A stretch of 64,000 bases of DNA from Hydractinia symbiolongicarpus (GCF_029227915.1 NC_079888.1:11145001-11209000); one strand, 5' to 3'; shown: positions 24,301 to 38,800, counted from the stretch's first letter. The notes: generated by a model from the letters alone, not told the origin. Program-made: numbers and translations.

Positions 24301-24750
24301 TTGTCTTATAACACATTGAACTACGTTTACAGGCTTTTAAAGGCTGTTATATGACCTATTACGGCCTAATAAAGGCCTTACATGTAAACTACGTGGTGCC
24401 ACGCGCCTGCGCAGGTTTCCAACGGTCTAGTCACTCCACTCTCATTGGACTACGACGTTCAAAGTCGTTTTCCAGGGCGCCATTGACCTATAACACTGTG
24501 AACTTCGTTTTTGCTGCGACATAGCTTTTTGCTGCCTAATAAGGGCCTTACACATAAATCAGGTGGTTCCACGTGCCTGCGCAGGTTTCCAACAGAGTAG
24601 TCGCTCCACTCACATTGGACTACGACGTTCCAAGTTGTTTTCCAGGGTGCCACCGTCTTATAACACCGTCAACTACGTTTACAGGCATTTAAAGGCTGCG
24701 ATATAGCTTTTTGCTGCCTAATAAAGGCCTTAAACATAAATCACGTTGTT
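21370..24750 (+). repeat. Satellite segmental duplication D, copy 1 (3.4 kb)
   Basis: Matches 25690-29620: the offset is 4321 up to about 22600 and 4867 afterwards. Examples are 22190 with 26511 and 23805 with 28672. It contains slightly short monomers with AACTTCGTTTTTGCTGCG (near 21449, 23252 and 24508), about 12-13 bp below unit length, which explains why the offset is not a multiple of 182. Relative to copy 2 it lacks exactly 546 bp (three monomers); the joint falls between 22595 and 22606 (phase 43-53). Confidence 0.85.
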
Positions 24751-25689
24751 CCACGTGCCTGCGCAGGTTTCCAACGGTCCAGTCTTTCCACTCTCAATGG
24801 ACTACAACGTTCCACGTCGTCTTCCAGTGCACCATTGCCTAATAACACCTTGAACAACATTTACAGACCTTTAAATGCTATTATATGTCCTTTTACAGAC
24901 TCATAGATGCCTTACACCTAAATTACGTAGTTCCACGTGCCTGCGCATGTTTCCAACTGTATAGTCCTTCCAATCTCAACGGACTACGACGTGTGAAATC
25001 ATTTTCCATTGCGCCAATGCTTTATAACACCGTGAACTACGTTTACAAGCCTTTAAAGGCTGTTTTATGTCCTTTTACGGCCTAATAAAGGCCTTACACA
25101 TAAATCACGTGGTTCCACGTGCCTGCGCAGGTTTTCAACATAGTAGTCGCTCCACTGTCATTGAACTGCGTCGTCCCAAGTCAATTTCCAGTGCGCCATT
25201 GTCTTATAACACATTGAACTACGTTTACAGGCTTTTAAAGGCTGCGATATAGCTTTTTGCTGCCTAATAAAGGCCTTACACGTAAGTCACGTGGTTCCAC
25301 GTGCCTGCGCATGTTTCCAACTGTATAGTCCTTCCAGTCTCAACGGACTACGACTTTCCAAGTTGTTTTTCAGGGTGCCACCGTCTTATAACACCGTCAA
25401 CTACGTTTACAGGCATTTAAAGGCTGCGATATAGCCTTTTGCTGCCTAATAAAGGCCTTAAACATAAATCACGTGGTTCCACGTGCCTGCGCAGGTTTTC
25501 AACATAGTAGTCGCTCCACTGTCTTCGAACTGCGTCGTCCCAAGTCAATTTCCAGTGCACCATTGTCTTATAACACAGTGAACTACGTTTACAAGCCTTT
25601 AAAGGCTGTTATATGACCTATTACGGCCTAATAAAGGCCTTACATGTAAACTACGTGGTGCCACGCGCCTGCGCAGGTTTCCAACGGTC
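24751..25689 (+). repeat. Satellite between the two D copies
   Basis: About five monomers. The part 24885-25252 repeats the 23987-24354 pair of frames at an offset of 898, and a monomer marked ACTGTCTTCGAACTGCG appears near 25515, recurring near 29655 and 30018. No gene is seen. Confidence 0.9.
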
Positions 25690-28600
25690 TAGTCACTCCA
25701 CTCTCATTGGACTACGACGTTCAAAGTCGTTTTCCAGTGCGCCATTGTCCTATAACACTGTGAACTTCGTTTTTGCTGCGACATAGCTTTTTGCTGCCTA
25801 ATAAGGGCCTTACACATAAATCAGGTGGTTCCACGTGCCTGCGCAGGTTTCCAACAGAGTAGTCGCTCCACTCTCATTGGACTACGACGTTCCAAGTTGT
25901 TTTCCAGGGTGCCACCGTCTTATAACACCGTCAACTACGTTTACAGGCATTTAAAGGCTGTGATATAGCTTTTTGCTGCCTAATAAAGGCCTTAAACATA
26001 AATCACGTGGTTATACGTGCCTGCGCAGGTTCGCAACGGTCTAGTCCTTCCATTCTCAATAGACTGCGTCGTCCCAAGTCAATTTCCAGGGCGCCATTGT
26101 CTTATACCACCGTCAACTAAGTTTACAGGCATTTAAAGGCTACGATATAGCTTTTTACAGCCTCATAGATGCCTTACATCTAAATTACGTGGTTTCACGT
26201 GCCTGCGCAGGTTTCCAACAGGTTAGTCGCTCCACTGTCATTGGACTATGACGTTCCAAGTCGTTTTCCAGGGCGCCACTGTCTTATACCACCGTGAACT
26301 ACGTTTACAGGCTTTTAAAGGCTGCGATATAGATTTTTGCTGCCTAATAAAGGCCTTACACGTAAGTCACGTGGTTCCGCGTGCCTGCGAAGGTTCCCAA
26401 CGGTCTAGTCCTTCCATTCTCAATAGACTGCGTCGTCCCAAGTCCATTTCCAGTGCGCCATTGTCTTATAACACATTGAACTACGTTTACAAGCCTTTAA
26501 AAGCTGTTATATGACCTATTACGGCCTAATAAAGGCGTTACATGTAAACTATGTGGTTCCACGCGCCTGTGCAGGTTTTCAACGGTCTAGTCGCTCTACT
26601 CTCATTGGACTACGACGTTCAAAGTCGTTTTCCAGGGCGCCATTGTCCTATAACACTGTGAACTTCGTTTACAGGCCTTTAAAAGCTGTTATATGACCTT
26701 TTACGGCCTAATAAAAGCCTTACATGTAAACTACGTGGTGCCACGCGCCTGCGCAGGTTTCAAACGGCCTAGTTTTTCCGCTCTCAATGGACCAGGACGA
26801 TCCATGTCATTTTCCAGAGCACCATTGTCTTATAAAACCGTGAACTGGATTTACATATCTTTAAATGCTGCGATATAGCTTTTAGCTGCCTAATAAGGGC
26901 CTTACACATAAATCAGGTGGTTCCACGTGCCTACGCAGGTTTCCAACAGAGTAGTCGCTCCACTCTTATTGGACTACGACGTTCCAAGTTGTTTTTTAGG
27001 GTGCCACCGTCTTATAACACCGTCAACTACGTTTACAGGCATTTAAAGGCTGCGATATAGCTTTTTGCTGCCTAATAAAGGCCTTACACGTAAGTCACGT
27101 GGTTCCACGTGCCTGCGCATGTTTCCAACTGTCTAGTCCTTCCAATCTCAACGGACTACGACGTGTGAAATCATTTTCCATTGCGGCAATGCTTTATAAC
27201 ACCGTGAATTACGTTAACAAGCCTTTAAAGGCTGTTTTATGTCCTTTTACGGCCTAATAAAGGCCTTACACATAAGTCACGTGGTTCCACGTGCCTGCGC
27301 ATGTTTCCAACTGTATAGTCCTTCCAGTCTCAACGGACTACGACTTTCCAAGTTGTTTTTCAGGGTGCCACCGTCTTATAACACCGTCAACTACGTTTAC
27401 AGGCATTTAAAGGCTGCGATATAGCTTTTTGCTGCCTAATAAAGGCCTTAAACATAAATCACGTGGTTCCACCTGCCTGCGCAGGTTTGCAACGGTGTAG
27501 TCCTTCCATTCTCAATAGACTGCGTCGTCCCAAGTCAATTTCCAGTGCGCCATTGTCTTATAACACATTGAACTACGTTTACAGGCTTTTAAAGGCTGCG
27601 ATATAGCTTTTTGCTGCCTAATAAAGGCTTTACACGTAAGTCACGTGGTTCCACGTGCCTGCGCATGTTTCCAACTGTATAGTCCTTCCAGTCTCAACGA
27701 ACTACGACGTGTGAAATCATTTTCCATTGCGCCAATGCTTTATAACACCGTGAACTACGTTTACAAGCCTTTAAAGGCTGTTTTATGTCCTTTTACGGCC
27801 TAATAAAGGCCTTACACATAAATCACGTGGTTCCACGTGCCTGCGCAGGTTTTCAACATAGTAGTCGCTCCACTGTCATTGAACTGCGTCGTCCCAAGTC
27901 AATTTCCAGTGCGCCATTGTCTTATAACACAGTGAACTACGTTTACAAGCCTTTAAAGGCTGTTATATGACCTATTACGGCCTAATAAAGGCCTTACATG
28001 TAAACTACGTGGTGCCACGTGCCTGCGCAGGTTTCCAACTTTTAGTCACTCCACTCTCATTGGACTACGACGTTCAAAGTCGTTTTCCAGGGCGCCATTG
28101 TCCTATAACACTGTGAACTTCGTTTTTGCTGCGGCATAGCTTTTTGCTGCCTAATAAGGGCCTTACACATAAATCAGGTGGTTCCACGTGCCTGCGCAGG
28201 TTTCCAACAGAGTAGTCGCTCCACTCACATTGGACTACGACGTTCCAAGTTGTTTTCCAGGGTGCCACCGTCTTATAACACCGTCAACTACGTTTACAGG
28301 CATTTAAAGGCTGCGATATAGCTTTTTGCTGCCTAATAAAGTACTTAAAAATAAATCACGTGGTTCCACGTGCCTGCGCAGGTTCGCAACGGTCTAGTCG
28401 CTCCACTCTCATTGGATTATGACGTTCCAAGTCGTTTTCCAGGGCGCCATTGTCTTATAACACTGTGAACTTCGTTTACAGGCCTTTAAAGGCTGTTATA
28501 TTACCTTTTAATAGCCTTACATGTAAACTACATGGTTCCTCGCGCCTGCACAGGTTCCCAACGGTCTAGTACATCCAATCTCAACGGTCTGGGATGTCCC

Positions 28601-29620
28601 AAGTCGTTTTCCAGTGCGCCATTGTCTTATAACACCAACGACTACGTTTAAAGAACTTTAAAGGCTGTTATATGACCTTTTACGGAATCATAAAGGCCTT
28701 ACACATAAATCACGTGGTTCCACGTACCTGCGCAGGTTTCCAACGGTCCAGTCTTTCCACTCTCAATGGACTACAACGTTCCATGTCGTCTTCCAGTGCA
28801 CCATTGCCTAATAACACCTTGAACAACATTTACAGACCTTTAAATGCTATTATATGTCCTTTTACAGACTCATAGATGCCTTACACCTAAATTACGTGGT
28901 TCCACGTGCCTGCGCATGTTTCCAACTGTATAGTCCTTCCAATCTCAACGGACTACGACGTGTGAAATCATTTTATCATGCGCCAATGCTTTATAACACC
29001 GTGAACTACGTTTACAAGCCTTTAAAGGCTGTTTTATGTCCTTTTACGGCCTAATAAAGGCCTTACACATAAATCACGTGGTTCCACGTGCCTGCGCAGG
29101 TTTTCAACATAGTAGTCGCTCCACTGTCATTGAACTGCGTCGTCCCAAGTCAATTTCCAGTGCGCCATTGTCTTATAACACATTGAACTACGTTTACAGG
29201 CTTTTAAAGGCTGTTATATGACCTATTACGGCCTAATAAAGGCCTTACATGTAAACTACGTGGTGCCACGCGCCTGCGCAGGTTTCCAACGGTCTAGTCA
29301 CTCCACTCTCATTGGACTACGACGTTCAAAGTCGTTTTCCAGGGCGCCATTGACCTATAACACTGTGAACTTCGTTTTTGCTGCGACATAGCTTTTTGCT
29401 GCCTAATAAGGGCCTTACACATAAATCAGGTGGTTCCACGTGCCTGCGCAGGTTTCCAACAGAGTAGTCGCTCCACTCACATTGGACTACGACGTTCCAA
29501 GTTGTTTTCCAGGGTGCCACCGTCTTATAACACCGTCAACTACGTTTACAGGCATTTAAAGGCTGCGATATAGCTTTTTGCTGCCTAATAAAGGCCTTAA
29601 ACATAAATCACGTGGTTCCA
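25690..29620 (+). repeat. Satellite segmental duplication D, copy 2 (3.9 kb)
   Basis: Partner of 21370-24750, with an extra 546 bp at about 26926-27471. The first part of that extra stretch matches 20605-20760, which follows the same upstream sequence in the 19-20.6 kb block. This supports loss in copy 1 rather than gain here. Differences elsewhere are few in the parts compared, such as CTCATTGGAC/CTCACATTGGAC-type single changes. Confidence 0.85.
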
Positions 29621-32600
29621 CGTGCCTGCGCAGGTTTTCAACATAGTAGTCGCTCCACTGTCTTCGAACTGCGTCGTCCCAAGTCAATTTCCAGTGCACC
29701 ATTGTCTTATAACACAGTGAACTACGTTTACAAGCCTTTAAAGGCTGTTATATGACCTATTACGGCCTAATAAAGGCCTTACATGTAAACTACGTGGTGC
29801 CACGCGCCTGCGCATGTTTCCAACTGTATAGTCCTTCCAGTCTCAACGGACTACGACTTTCCAAGTTGTTTTTCAGGGTGCCACCGTCTTATAACACCGT
29901 CAACTACGTTTACAGGCATTTAAAGGCTGCGATATAGCCTTTTGCTGCCTAATAAAGGCCTTAAACATAAATCACGTGGTTCCACGTGCCTGCGCAGGTT
30001 TTCAACATAGTAGTCGCTCCACTGTCTTCGAACTGCGTCGTCCCAAGTCAATTTCCAGTGCACCATTGTCTTATAACACAGTGAACTACGTTTACAAGCC
30101 TTTAAAGGCTGTTATATGACCTATTACGGCCTAATAAAGGCCTTACATGTAAACTACGTGGTGCCACGCGCCTGCGCAGGTTTCCAACGGTCTAGTCACT
30201 CCACTCTCATTGGACTACGACGTTCAAAGTCGTTTTCCAGGGCGCCATTGACCTATAACACTGTGAACTTCGTTTACAGGCCTTAAAAGGCTGTTATATG
30301 ACCTTTTACGGCCTAATAAAAGCCTTACATGTAAACTACGTGGTGCCACGCGCCTGCGCAGGTTTCCAACGGTCCAGTCTTTCCACTCTCAATGGACTAC
30401 GACGTTCCATGTCGTCTTCCAGTGCACCATTGCCTAATAACACCGTGAACAGCATTTACAGACCTTTAAATGCTATTATATGTCCTTTTACAGACTCATA
30501 GATGCCTTACACTTAAATTACGTGGTTCCACGTGCCTCCGCATGTTTCCAACTGTCTAGTCCTTCCAATCCCAACGGACTACGACGTGTGAAATCATTTT
30601 CCATTGCGCCAATGCTTTATAACACCTTGAACTACGTTTACAAGCCTTTAAAGGCTGTTTTATGACCTTTTACGGCCTAATAAAGACCTTACACATAAAT
30701 CACGTGGTTCCACGTGCCTGCGCAGGTTTCCAACAGAGTAGTCGCTCCACTCTCATTGAACTACGACGTTCCAAGTTGTTTTCCAGGGTGCCACCGTCTT
30801 ATAACACCGTCAACTACGTTCACAGGCATTTAAAGGCTGCGATATAGCTTTTTGCTGCCTAATAAAGGCCTTAAACATAAATCACGTGGTTCCACGTGCC
30901 TGCGCAGGTTCGCAACGGTCTAGTCCTTCCATTCTCAATAGACTGCGTCGTCCCAAGTCAATTTCCAGTGCGCCATTGTCTTATAACACATTGAACTACG
31001 TTTACAAGCCTTTAAAAGCTGTTATATGACCTATTATGGCCTAATAAAGGCCTTACATGTAAACTACGTGGTTCCACGCGCCTGCGCAGATTTTAAACGG
31101 TCTAGTCGCTCCACTCTCATTGGACTATGACGTTTCAAGTCGTTTTCCAGGGCGCCATTGTCTTATAACACCGTCAACTACGTTTACAGGCATTTAAAGG
31201 CTACGATATAGCTTTTTGCTGCCTAATAAAGGCCTTACACATAAATCACGTTGTTCCACGTGCCTGCGCAGGTTCCCAACAGAGTAGTCGCTCCACTCTC
31301 ATTGGACTACGACGTTCCAGGTCGTTTTCCAGTGCGTCAATGCTTTATAACACCATGAACTACGTTTACAAGCCTTTAAAGGCTGTTTTATGACCTTTTA
31401 CGGCCTAATAAAGGCCTTACACATAAATCACGTTGTTCCACGTGCCTGCGCAGGTTCCCAACAGAGTAGTCGCTCCACTGTCATTGGACTATGACGTTCC
31501 AAGTCGTTTTTCAGGGCGCCACTGTGTTATAACACCGTGAACTACGTTACTTCCATTCTTAATGGACTACGACGTTCCATGCCGTTTTCCAGTGCACCAT
31601 TGTCCTTTAACACCGTCAACTACGTTTACAGGCATTTAAAGGCTGCGATATAGCTTTTTGCTGCCTAATAAAGGCCTTAAACATAAATCACGTGGTTCCA
31701 CGTGCCTGCGCAGGTTCGCAACGGTATAGTCCTTCCATTCTCAATAGACTGCGTCGTCCCAAGTCAATTTCCAGTGCGTCATTGTCTTATAACACATTGA
31801 ACTATGTTTACAAGCCTTTAAAAGCTGTTATATGACCTATTACGGCCTAATAAAGGCTTTAAACATAAATCACGTGGTTCCACGTGCCTGCGCAGGTTCG
31901 CAACGGTCTAGTCCTTCCATTCTCAATGGACTGCGTCGTCCCAAGTCAATTTCCAGTGCGCCATTGTCTTATAACACATTGAACTACGTTTACAGGCTTT
32001 TAAAGGCTGCGATATAGCTTTTTGCTGCCTAATAAAGGCCTTACACATAAATCACGTGGTTCCACGTGCCTGCGCAGGTTTCCAACAGAGTAGTCGCTCC
32101 ACTGTCATTGGACTATGACGTTCCAAGTCGTTTTCCAGGGCGCCACTGTCTTATAACACCGTGAACTACGTTTACAGGCTTTTAAAGGCTGCGATATAGC
32201 TCTTTGCTGCCTAATAAAGACCTTACACGTAATTCACGTGGTTCTACGTGCCTGCAAAGGTTCCCAACGGTCTAGTCCTTCCATTCTCAATAGACTGCGT
32301 CGTCCCAAGTCAATTACCAGTGCGCCATTGTCTTATAACACAGTGAACTTCGTTTACAAGCCTTTAAAGGCTGTTAAATGACCTATTAAGGCCTAATAAA
32401 GGCCTTACATGTAAACTACGTGGTGCCACGCGCCTGCGCAGGTTTCCAACGGTCTAGTCACTCCACTCTCATTGGACTACGACGTTCAAAGTCGTTTTTT
32501 AGGGCGCCATTGTCCTATAACACTGTAAACTTCGTTTACAGGCCTTAAAAGGCTGTTATATGACCTTTTACGGCCTAATAAAAGCCTTACATGTAAACTA

Positions 32601-35600
32601 CGTGGTGCCACGTGCCTGCGCAGGTTTCCAACGGTCCAGTCTTTCCACTCTCAATGGACTACGACGTTCCATGTCGTCTTCCAGTGCACCATTGCCTAAA
32701 AACACCGTGAACAGCATTTACAGACCTTTAAATGCTATTATATGTCCTTTTACAGACTCATAGATGCCTTACACTTAAATTACGTGGTTCCACGTGCCTC
32801 CGCATGTTTCCAACTGTCTAGTCCTTCCAATCTCAACGGACTACGACGTGTGAAATCATTTTCCATTGCGCCAATGCTTTATAACACCTTGAACTACGTT
32901 TACAAGCCTTTAAAGGCTGTTTTATGACCTTTTACGGCCTAATAAAGGCCTTACACATAAATCACGTGGTTCCACGTGCCTGCGCAGGTTTCCAACAGAG
33001 TAGTCGCTCCACTGTCATTGGACTATGACGTTCCAAGTCGTTTTACAGGGCGCCACTGTCTTATAATACCGTGAACTACGTTTACAGGCTTTTAAAGGCT
33101 GCGATATAGCTTTTTGCTGCCTAATAAAGGCCTTACACGTAAGTCACGTGGTTCCACGTGCCTGCGAAGGTTCCCAACGGACTAGTCCTTCCATTCTCAA
33201 TAGACTGCGTCGTCCCAAGTCAAATTCCGGTGCGCCATTGTCTTATAACACAGTGAACTACGTTTACAAGCCTTTAAAGGCTGTTATATGACCTATTACG
33301 TCCTAATAAAAGCCTTACATGTAAACTACGTGGTGCCACGCGCCTGCGCAGGTTTCCAACGGTCTAGTCACTCCACTCTCATTGGACTACGACGTTCAAA
33401 GTCGTTTTCCAGGGCGCCATTGTCCTATAACACTGTGAACTTCGTTTTTGCTGCGACATAGCTTTTTGCTGCCTAATAAGGGCCTTACACATAAATCAGG
33501 TGGTTCCACGTGCCTGCGCAGGTTTCCAACAGAGCAGTCGCTCCACTCTCATTGGACTACGACGTTCCAAGTTGTTTTCCAGGGTGCCACCGTCTTATAA
33601 CACCGTCAACTACGTTTACAGGCATTTAAAGGCTGCGATATAGGTTTTTGCTGCCTAATAAAGGCCTTAAACATAAATCACGTGGTTCCACGTGCCTGCG
33701 CAGGTTCGCAACGGTCTAGTCCTTCCATTCTCAATAGACTGCGTCGTCACAAGTCAATTTCCAGTGCGCCATTATCTTATAACACATTGAACTACGTTTA
33801 CAAGCCTTTAAAAGCTGTTATATGGCCTATTACGGCCTAATAAAGGCCTTACATGTAAACTACGTGGTTCCACGCGCCTGTGCAGGTTTCCAACGGTCTA
33901 GTCGCTCCACTCTTATTGGACTATGACGTTCCAAGTCGTTTTCCAGGGAGCCATTGTCTTATAACACTGTGAACTTCGTTCACAGGCCTTTAAAGGCTGT
34001 TATATTACCTATTAAAAGCCTTACATGTAAACTACATGGTTCCTCGCGCCTGCACAGGTTCCCAACGGTCTAGTACATCCAATCTCAACGGTCTGGGATG
34101 TCCCAAGTCGTTTTCCAGTGCGCCATTGTCTTATAACACCAACGACTACGTTTAAAGAACTTTAAAGGCTGTTATATGACCTTTTACGGAATCATAAAGG
34201 CCTTACACATAAACTACGTAGTTCCATGTGCCTGCGCAGGTTTCCAACGGTCCAGTCTTTCCACTCTCAATGGACTACGACGTTCCATGTCGTCTTCCAG
34301 TGCACCATTGCCTAATAACACCTTGAACAACATTTACAGACCTTTAAATGCTATTATATGTTCTTTTACAGACTCATAGATGCCTTACACCTAAATTACG
34401 TGGTTCCATGTGCCTGCGCATGTCTAGTCCTTCCAATCTCAACGGACTACGACGTGTGAAATCATTTTCCATTGCGCCAATGCTTTATAACACCTTGAAC
34501 TACGTTTACAAGCCTTTAAAGGCTGTTTTATGACCTTTTACGGCCTAATAAAAGCCTTACACATAAATCAGGCGGTTCCACGTGCCTGCGCAGGTTTCCA
34601 ACAGAATAGTCGCTCCACTCTCATTGGACTACGACGTTCCAAGTTGTTTTCCAGGGTGCCACCGTCTTATAACACCGTCAACTACGTTTACAGGCATTTA
34701 AAGGCTGCGATATAGCTTTTTGCTGCCTAATAAAGGCCTTAAACATAAATCACGTGGTTCCACGTGCCTGCGCAGGTTCGCAACGGTCTAGTCCTTCCAT
34801 TCTCAATAGGCTGCGTCGTCCCAAGTCAATTTCCAGTGCGCCATTGTCTTATAACACATTGAACTACGTTTACAAGCCTGTTTTATGACCTTTTACGTCC
34901 TAACACATAAATCACGTGGTTCCACGTGCCTGCGCATGTTTCCAACAGAGTAGTCGCTCCACTGTCATTGGACTACGACGTTCCAAGTCGTTTTCCAGGG
35001 CGCCACTGTCTTATAACACCGTGAACTACGTTTACAGGCTTTTAAAGGCTGCGATATAGCTTTTTGCTGCCTAATAAAGGCCTTACACGTAAGTCACGTG
35101 GTTCCACGTGTCTGCGAAGGTTCCCAACAGTCTAGTTCTTCCATTCTCAATAGACTGCGTCGTCCCAAGTCAATTTCCAGTGCGCTATTGTCTTATATAT
35201 GTCCTTTTGCGGCCCTTACACGTAAACTGCGTGGTTCCACGTGCCTGCGCAGGTTCTCAACGGTCTAGTCCTTCTAATCTCAACGGACTGGGACGTGCCA
35301 AGTCGTTTTCCAACAGAGTAGTCGCTCCACCCTCATTGGACTACGACGTTCCAAGTCGTTTTCCGGTGCGCCATTGTCTTATAAATCCGTGAACTACATT
35401 TACAGACCTTTGAATGCTATTTTATATCCTTTTGCTGCCCTTATACGTAAAGTACGTGGTTCCACGTGCCTGGGCAGGTTCTCAACGGTCTAGTCGCTCC
35501 ACTCTCATTGGACTACGACGTTCCAGGTCGTTTTCCAGTGCGTCAATGCTTTATAACACCATGAACAACATTTACAGACCTTTAACTGCTATTATATGTC

Positions 35601-35880
35601 CTTTTACGGCCTCTTATAAGCCTTACACGTAAACTACGTGGTTCCACGTGCCTGGGCAGGTTTACAACAGAGTAGTCCTTCCACTTTCAATGGACTACGT
35701 CGTCTCAAGTCGCTTTCCAGGGCGCTATTGTCTTATAACACCGTCAACTACATTTACAAGTTCTTAAAGGCTGTTATATGACATTACACGGCCTACTAAA
35801 GGCCTTGCACGTAAATTACGTGGTTCCACGTGCCTGCGCAGGTTTACAACAGAGTAGTCGCTCCACTCTCATTGGACTAC
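29621..35880 (+). repeat. Mixed satellite array, 29.6-35.9 kb
   Basis: About 34 monomers. The stretch 30060-30754 recurs at 32320-33016 (offset 2262). The stretch 33952-34877 matches 11200-12130 (offset about 22750), showing that variants are shared over long distance. Several small private deletions cluster around 34420 (9-10 bp), 34878 (9 bp), 34899 (11 bp) and 35198. The ACGTTA/CTTCCA joint recurs near 31548. No gene is seen. Confidence 0.93.
31547..31549 (+). other. Deletion joint ACGTTA/CTTCCA (locus 3 of 3)
   Basis: ACTACGTTACTTCCATTC is the same joint as at 10249 and 12309, here about 19-21 kb away, again followed by a monomer ending GCGATATAGC. Confidence 0.7.
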
Positions 35881-38800
35881 GACGTTTCAAGTCGTTTTCC
35901 ACGGCGCCACTGTCTTATAACACCGTCAACTACGCTTACAGGCATTTAAAGGCTGCGATATAGCTTTTTGCTGCGTAATAAAGGCCTTACACATAAATCA
36001 CGTGGTTCCACGTGCCTGCGCAGGTTCCCAACAGAGTAGTCGCTCCACCCTCATTGGACTACGACGTTCCAAGTCGTTTTCCCGTGCGCCACTGTCTTAT
36101 AACACCGTCAATACGTTTACAGGCATTTAAAGGCTGTTATATGACCTTTTACGGCCTAATAAAGGCCTTACACATAAGTCACGTGGTTCCACGTGCCTGC
36201 GCAGGTTTCCAACAGAGTAGTCGCTCCACTGTCATTGGACTACGTCGTCCCAAGCCGTTTTCCAGTGCGCCATTGTCCTATAACATCGTCAACTTTGTTT
36301 ACAGGCAATTAAAGGCTGTGATATAGCCTTCTACGCTTAACAAAGGCCTTACACGTAAATCACACGGTTCCACGTGCCTGCGCAGGTTTCCAACAGAGTA
36401 GTCGCTCCACTCTCATTGGACTACGACGTTCCAAGTCGTTTTCCAGTGCGCCACTGTCTTATAACACCGTCAATACGTTTACAGGCATTTAAAGGCTGCG
36501 ATATAGGTTTTTGCTGCCTAATAAAGGCCTTACACGTAAATCACGTAGTTCCACGTGCCTGCGCAGGTTCCCAACAGAGTAGTCGCTCCACCTTCATTGG
36601 ACTACGACGTTCCAAGTTGTTTTCCGGTGTGCCATTGTCTTATAAATCCGTAAACTACATTTACAGACCTTTGAATGCTATTTTATATCCTTTTGCTGCC
36701 CTTACACGTAAACTACGTGGTTCCACGTGCCTGGGCAGGTTCTCAACGGTCTAGTCCTTCCATTCTTAATGGACTACGACGTTCCATGCCGTTTTCCAGT
36801 GCACCATTGTCGTTTAACACCGTTAACTTCGTTTACAGGCAATTAAAGGCTGTGATATAGCCTTCTACGCCTGATAAAGGCCTTACACGTAAATTACGTG
36901 GTTCCACGTGCCTGCGCAGGTTTCCAACAGAGTAGTCGCTCCACTTTCATTGGACTACGACGTTCCAGGTTGTTTTCCAGTGCGTCAATGCTTTATAACA
37001 CCATGAACAACATTTACAGACCTTTAAATGCTATTATATGTCCTTTTACGGCCTCTTATAAGCCTTACACGTAAACTACGTGGTTCCACGTGCCTGGGCG
37101 GGTTTACAACAGAGTAGTCCTTCCACTTTCAATGGACTACGTCGTCTCAAGTCGCTTTCCAGGGCGCTATTGTCTTATAACACCGTCAACTACATTTACA
37201 AGTTCTTAAAGCCTGTTATATGACATTACACGGCCTACTAAAGGCCTTGCACGTAAATTACGTGGTTCCACGTGCCTGCGCAGGTTTACAACAGAGTAGT
37301 CGCTCCACTCTCATTGGACTACGACGTTTCAAGTCGTTTTCCACGGCGCCACTGTCTTATAACACCGTCAACTACGCTTACAGGCATTTAAAGGCTGCGA
37401 TATAGCTTTTTGCTGCGTAATAAAGGCCTTACACATAAATCACGTGGTTCCACGTGCCTGCGAAGGTTCCCAACAGAGTAGTCGCTCCACTCTCATTGGA
37501 CTACGACGTTCCAAGTCGTTTTCCAGTGCGCCACTGTCTTATAACACCGTCAATACGTTTACAGGCATTTAAAGGCTGTTATATGACCTTCTACGCCTAA
37601 TAAAGGCCTTACACGTAAATCACGTGGTTCCACGTGCCTGCGCAGGTTCCCAACAGAGTAGTCGCTCCACCCTCATTGGACTACGACGTTCCAAGTCGTT
37701 TTCCCGTGCGCCACTGTCTTATAACACCGTCAATACGTTTACAGGCATTTAAAGGCTGTTATATGACCTTTTACGGCCTAATAAAGGCCTTACACATAAG
37801 TCACGTGGTTCCACGTGCCTGCGCAGGTTTCCAACAGAGTAGTCGCTCCACTGTCATTGGACTACGTCGTCCCAAGCCGTTTTCCAGTGCGCCATTGTCC
37901 TATAACATCGTCAACTTTGTTTACAGGCAATTAAAGGCTGTGATATAGCCTTCTACGCTTAACAAAGGCCTTACACGTAAATCACACGGTTCCACGTGCC
38001 TGCGCAGGTTTCCAACAGAGTAGTCGCTCCACTCTCATTGGACTACGACGTTCCAAGTCGTTTTCCAGTGCGCCACTGTCTTATAACACCGTCAATACGT
38101 TTACAGGCATTTAAAGGCTGTTATATGACCTTCTACGCCTAATAAAGGCCTTACACGTAAATCACGTGGTTCCACGTGCCTGCGCAGGTTCCCAACAGAG
38201 TAGTCGCTCCACCCTCATTGGACTACGACGTTCCAAGTCGTTTTCCGGTGTGCCATTGTCTTATAAATCCGTAAACTACATTTACAGACCTTTGAATGCT
38301 ATTTTATATCCTTTTGCTGCCCTTACACGTAAACTACGTGGTTCCACGTGCCTGGGCAGGTTCTCAACGGTCTAGTCCTTCCATTCTTAATGGACTACGA
38401 CGTTCCATGCCGTTTTCCAGTGCACCATTGTCGTTTAACACCGTTAACTTCGTTTACAGGCAATTAAAGGCTGTGATATAGCCTTCTACGCCTAATAAAG
38501 GCCTTACACGTAAATTACGTGGTTCCACGTGCCTGCGCAGGTTTCCAACAGAGTAGTCGCTCCACTTTCAATGGACTACGTCGTCTCAAGTCGCTTTCCA
38601 GGGCGCTATTGTCTTATAACACCGTCAACTACATTTACAAGTTCTTAAAGCCTGTTATATGACATTACACGGCCTACTAAAGGCCTTGCACGTAAATTAC
38701 GTGGTTCCACGTGCCTGCACAGGTTTACAAGAGAGTAGTCGCTCCACTCTCATTGGACTACGACGTTTCAAGTCGTTTTCCACGGCGCCACTGTCTTATA

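Noticed and set aside
36012-36326. Longer frames of 104-126 codons in the right half
   Set aside because: They cross monomer boundaries only because the one-base CAATACG loss joins two frames of adjacent monomers; the peptide is satellite read in two phases.
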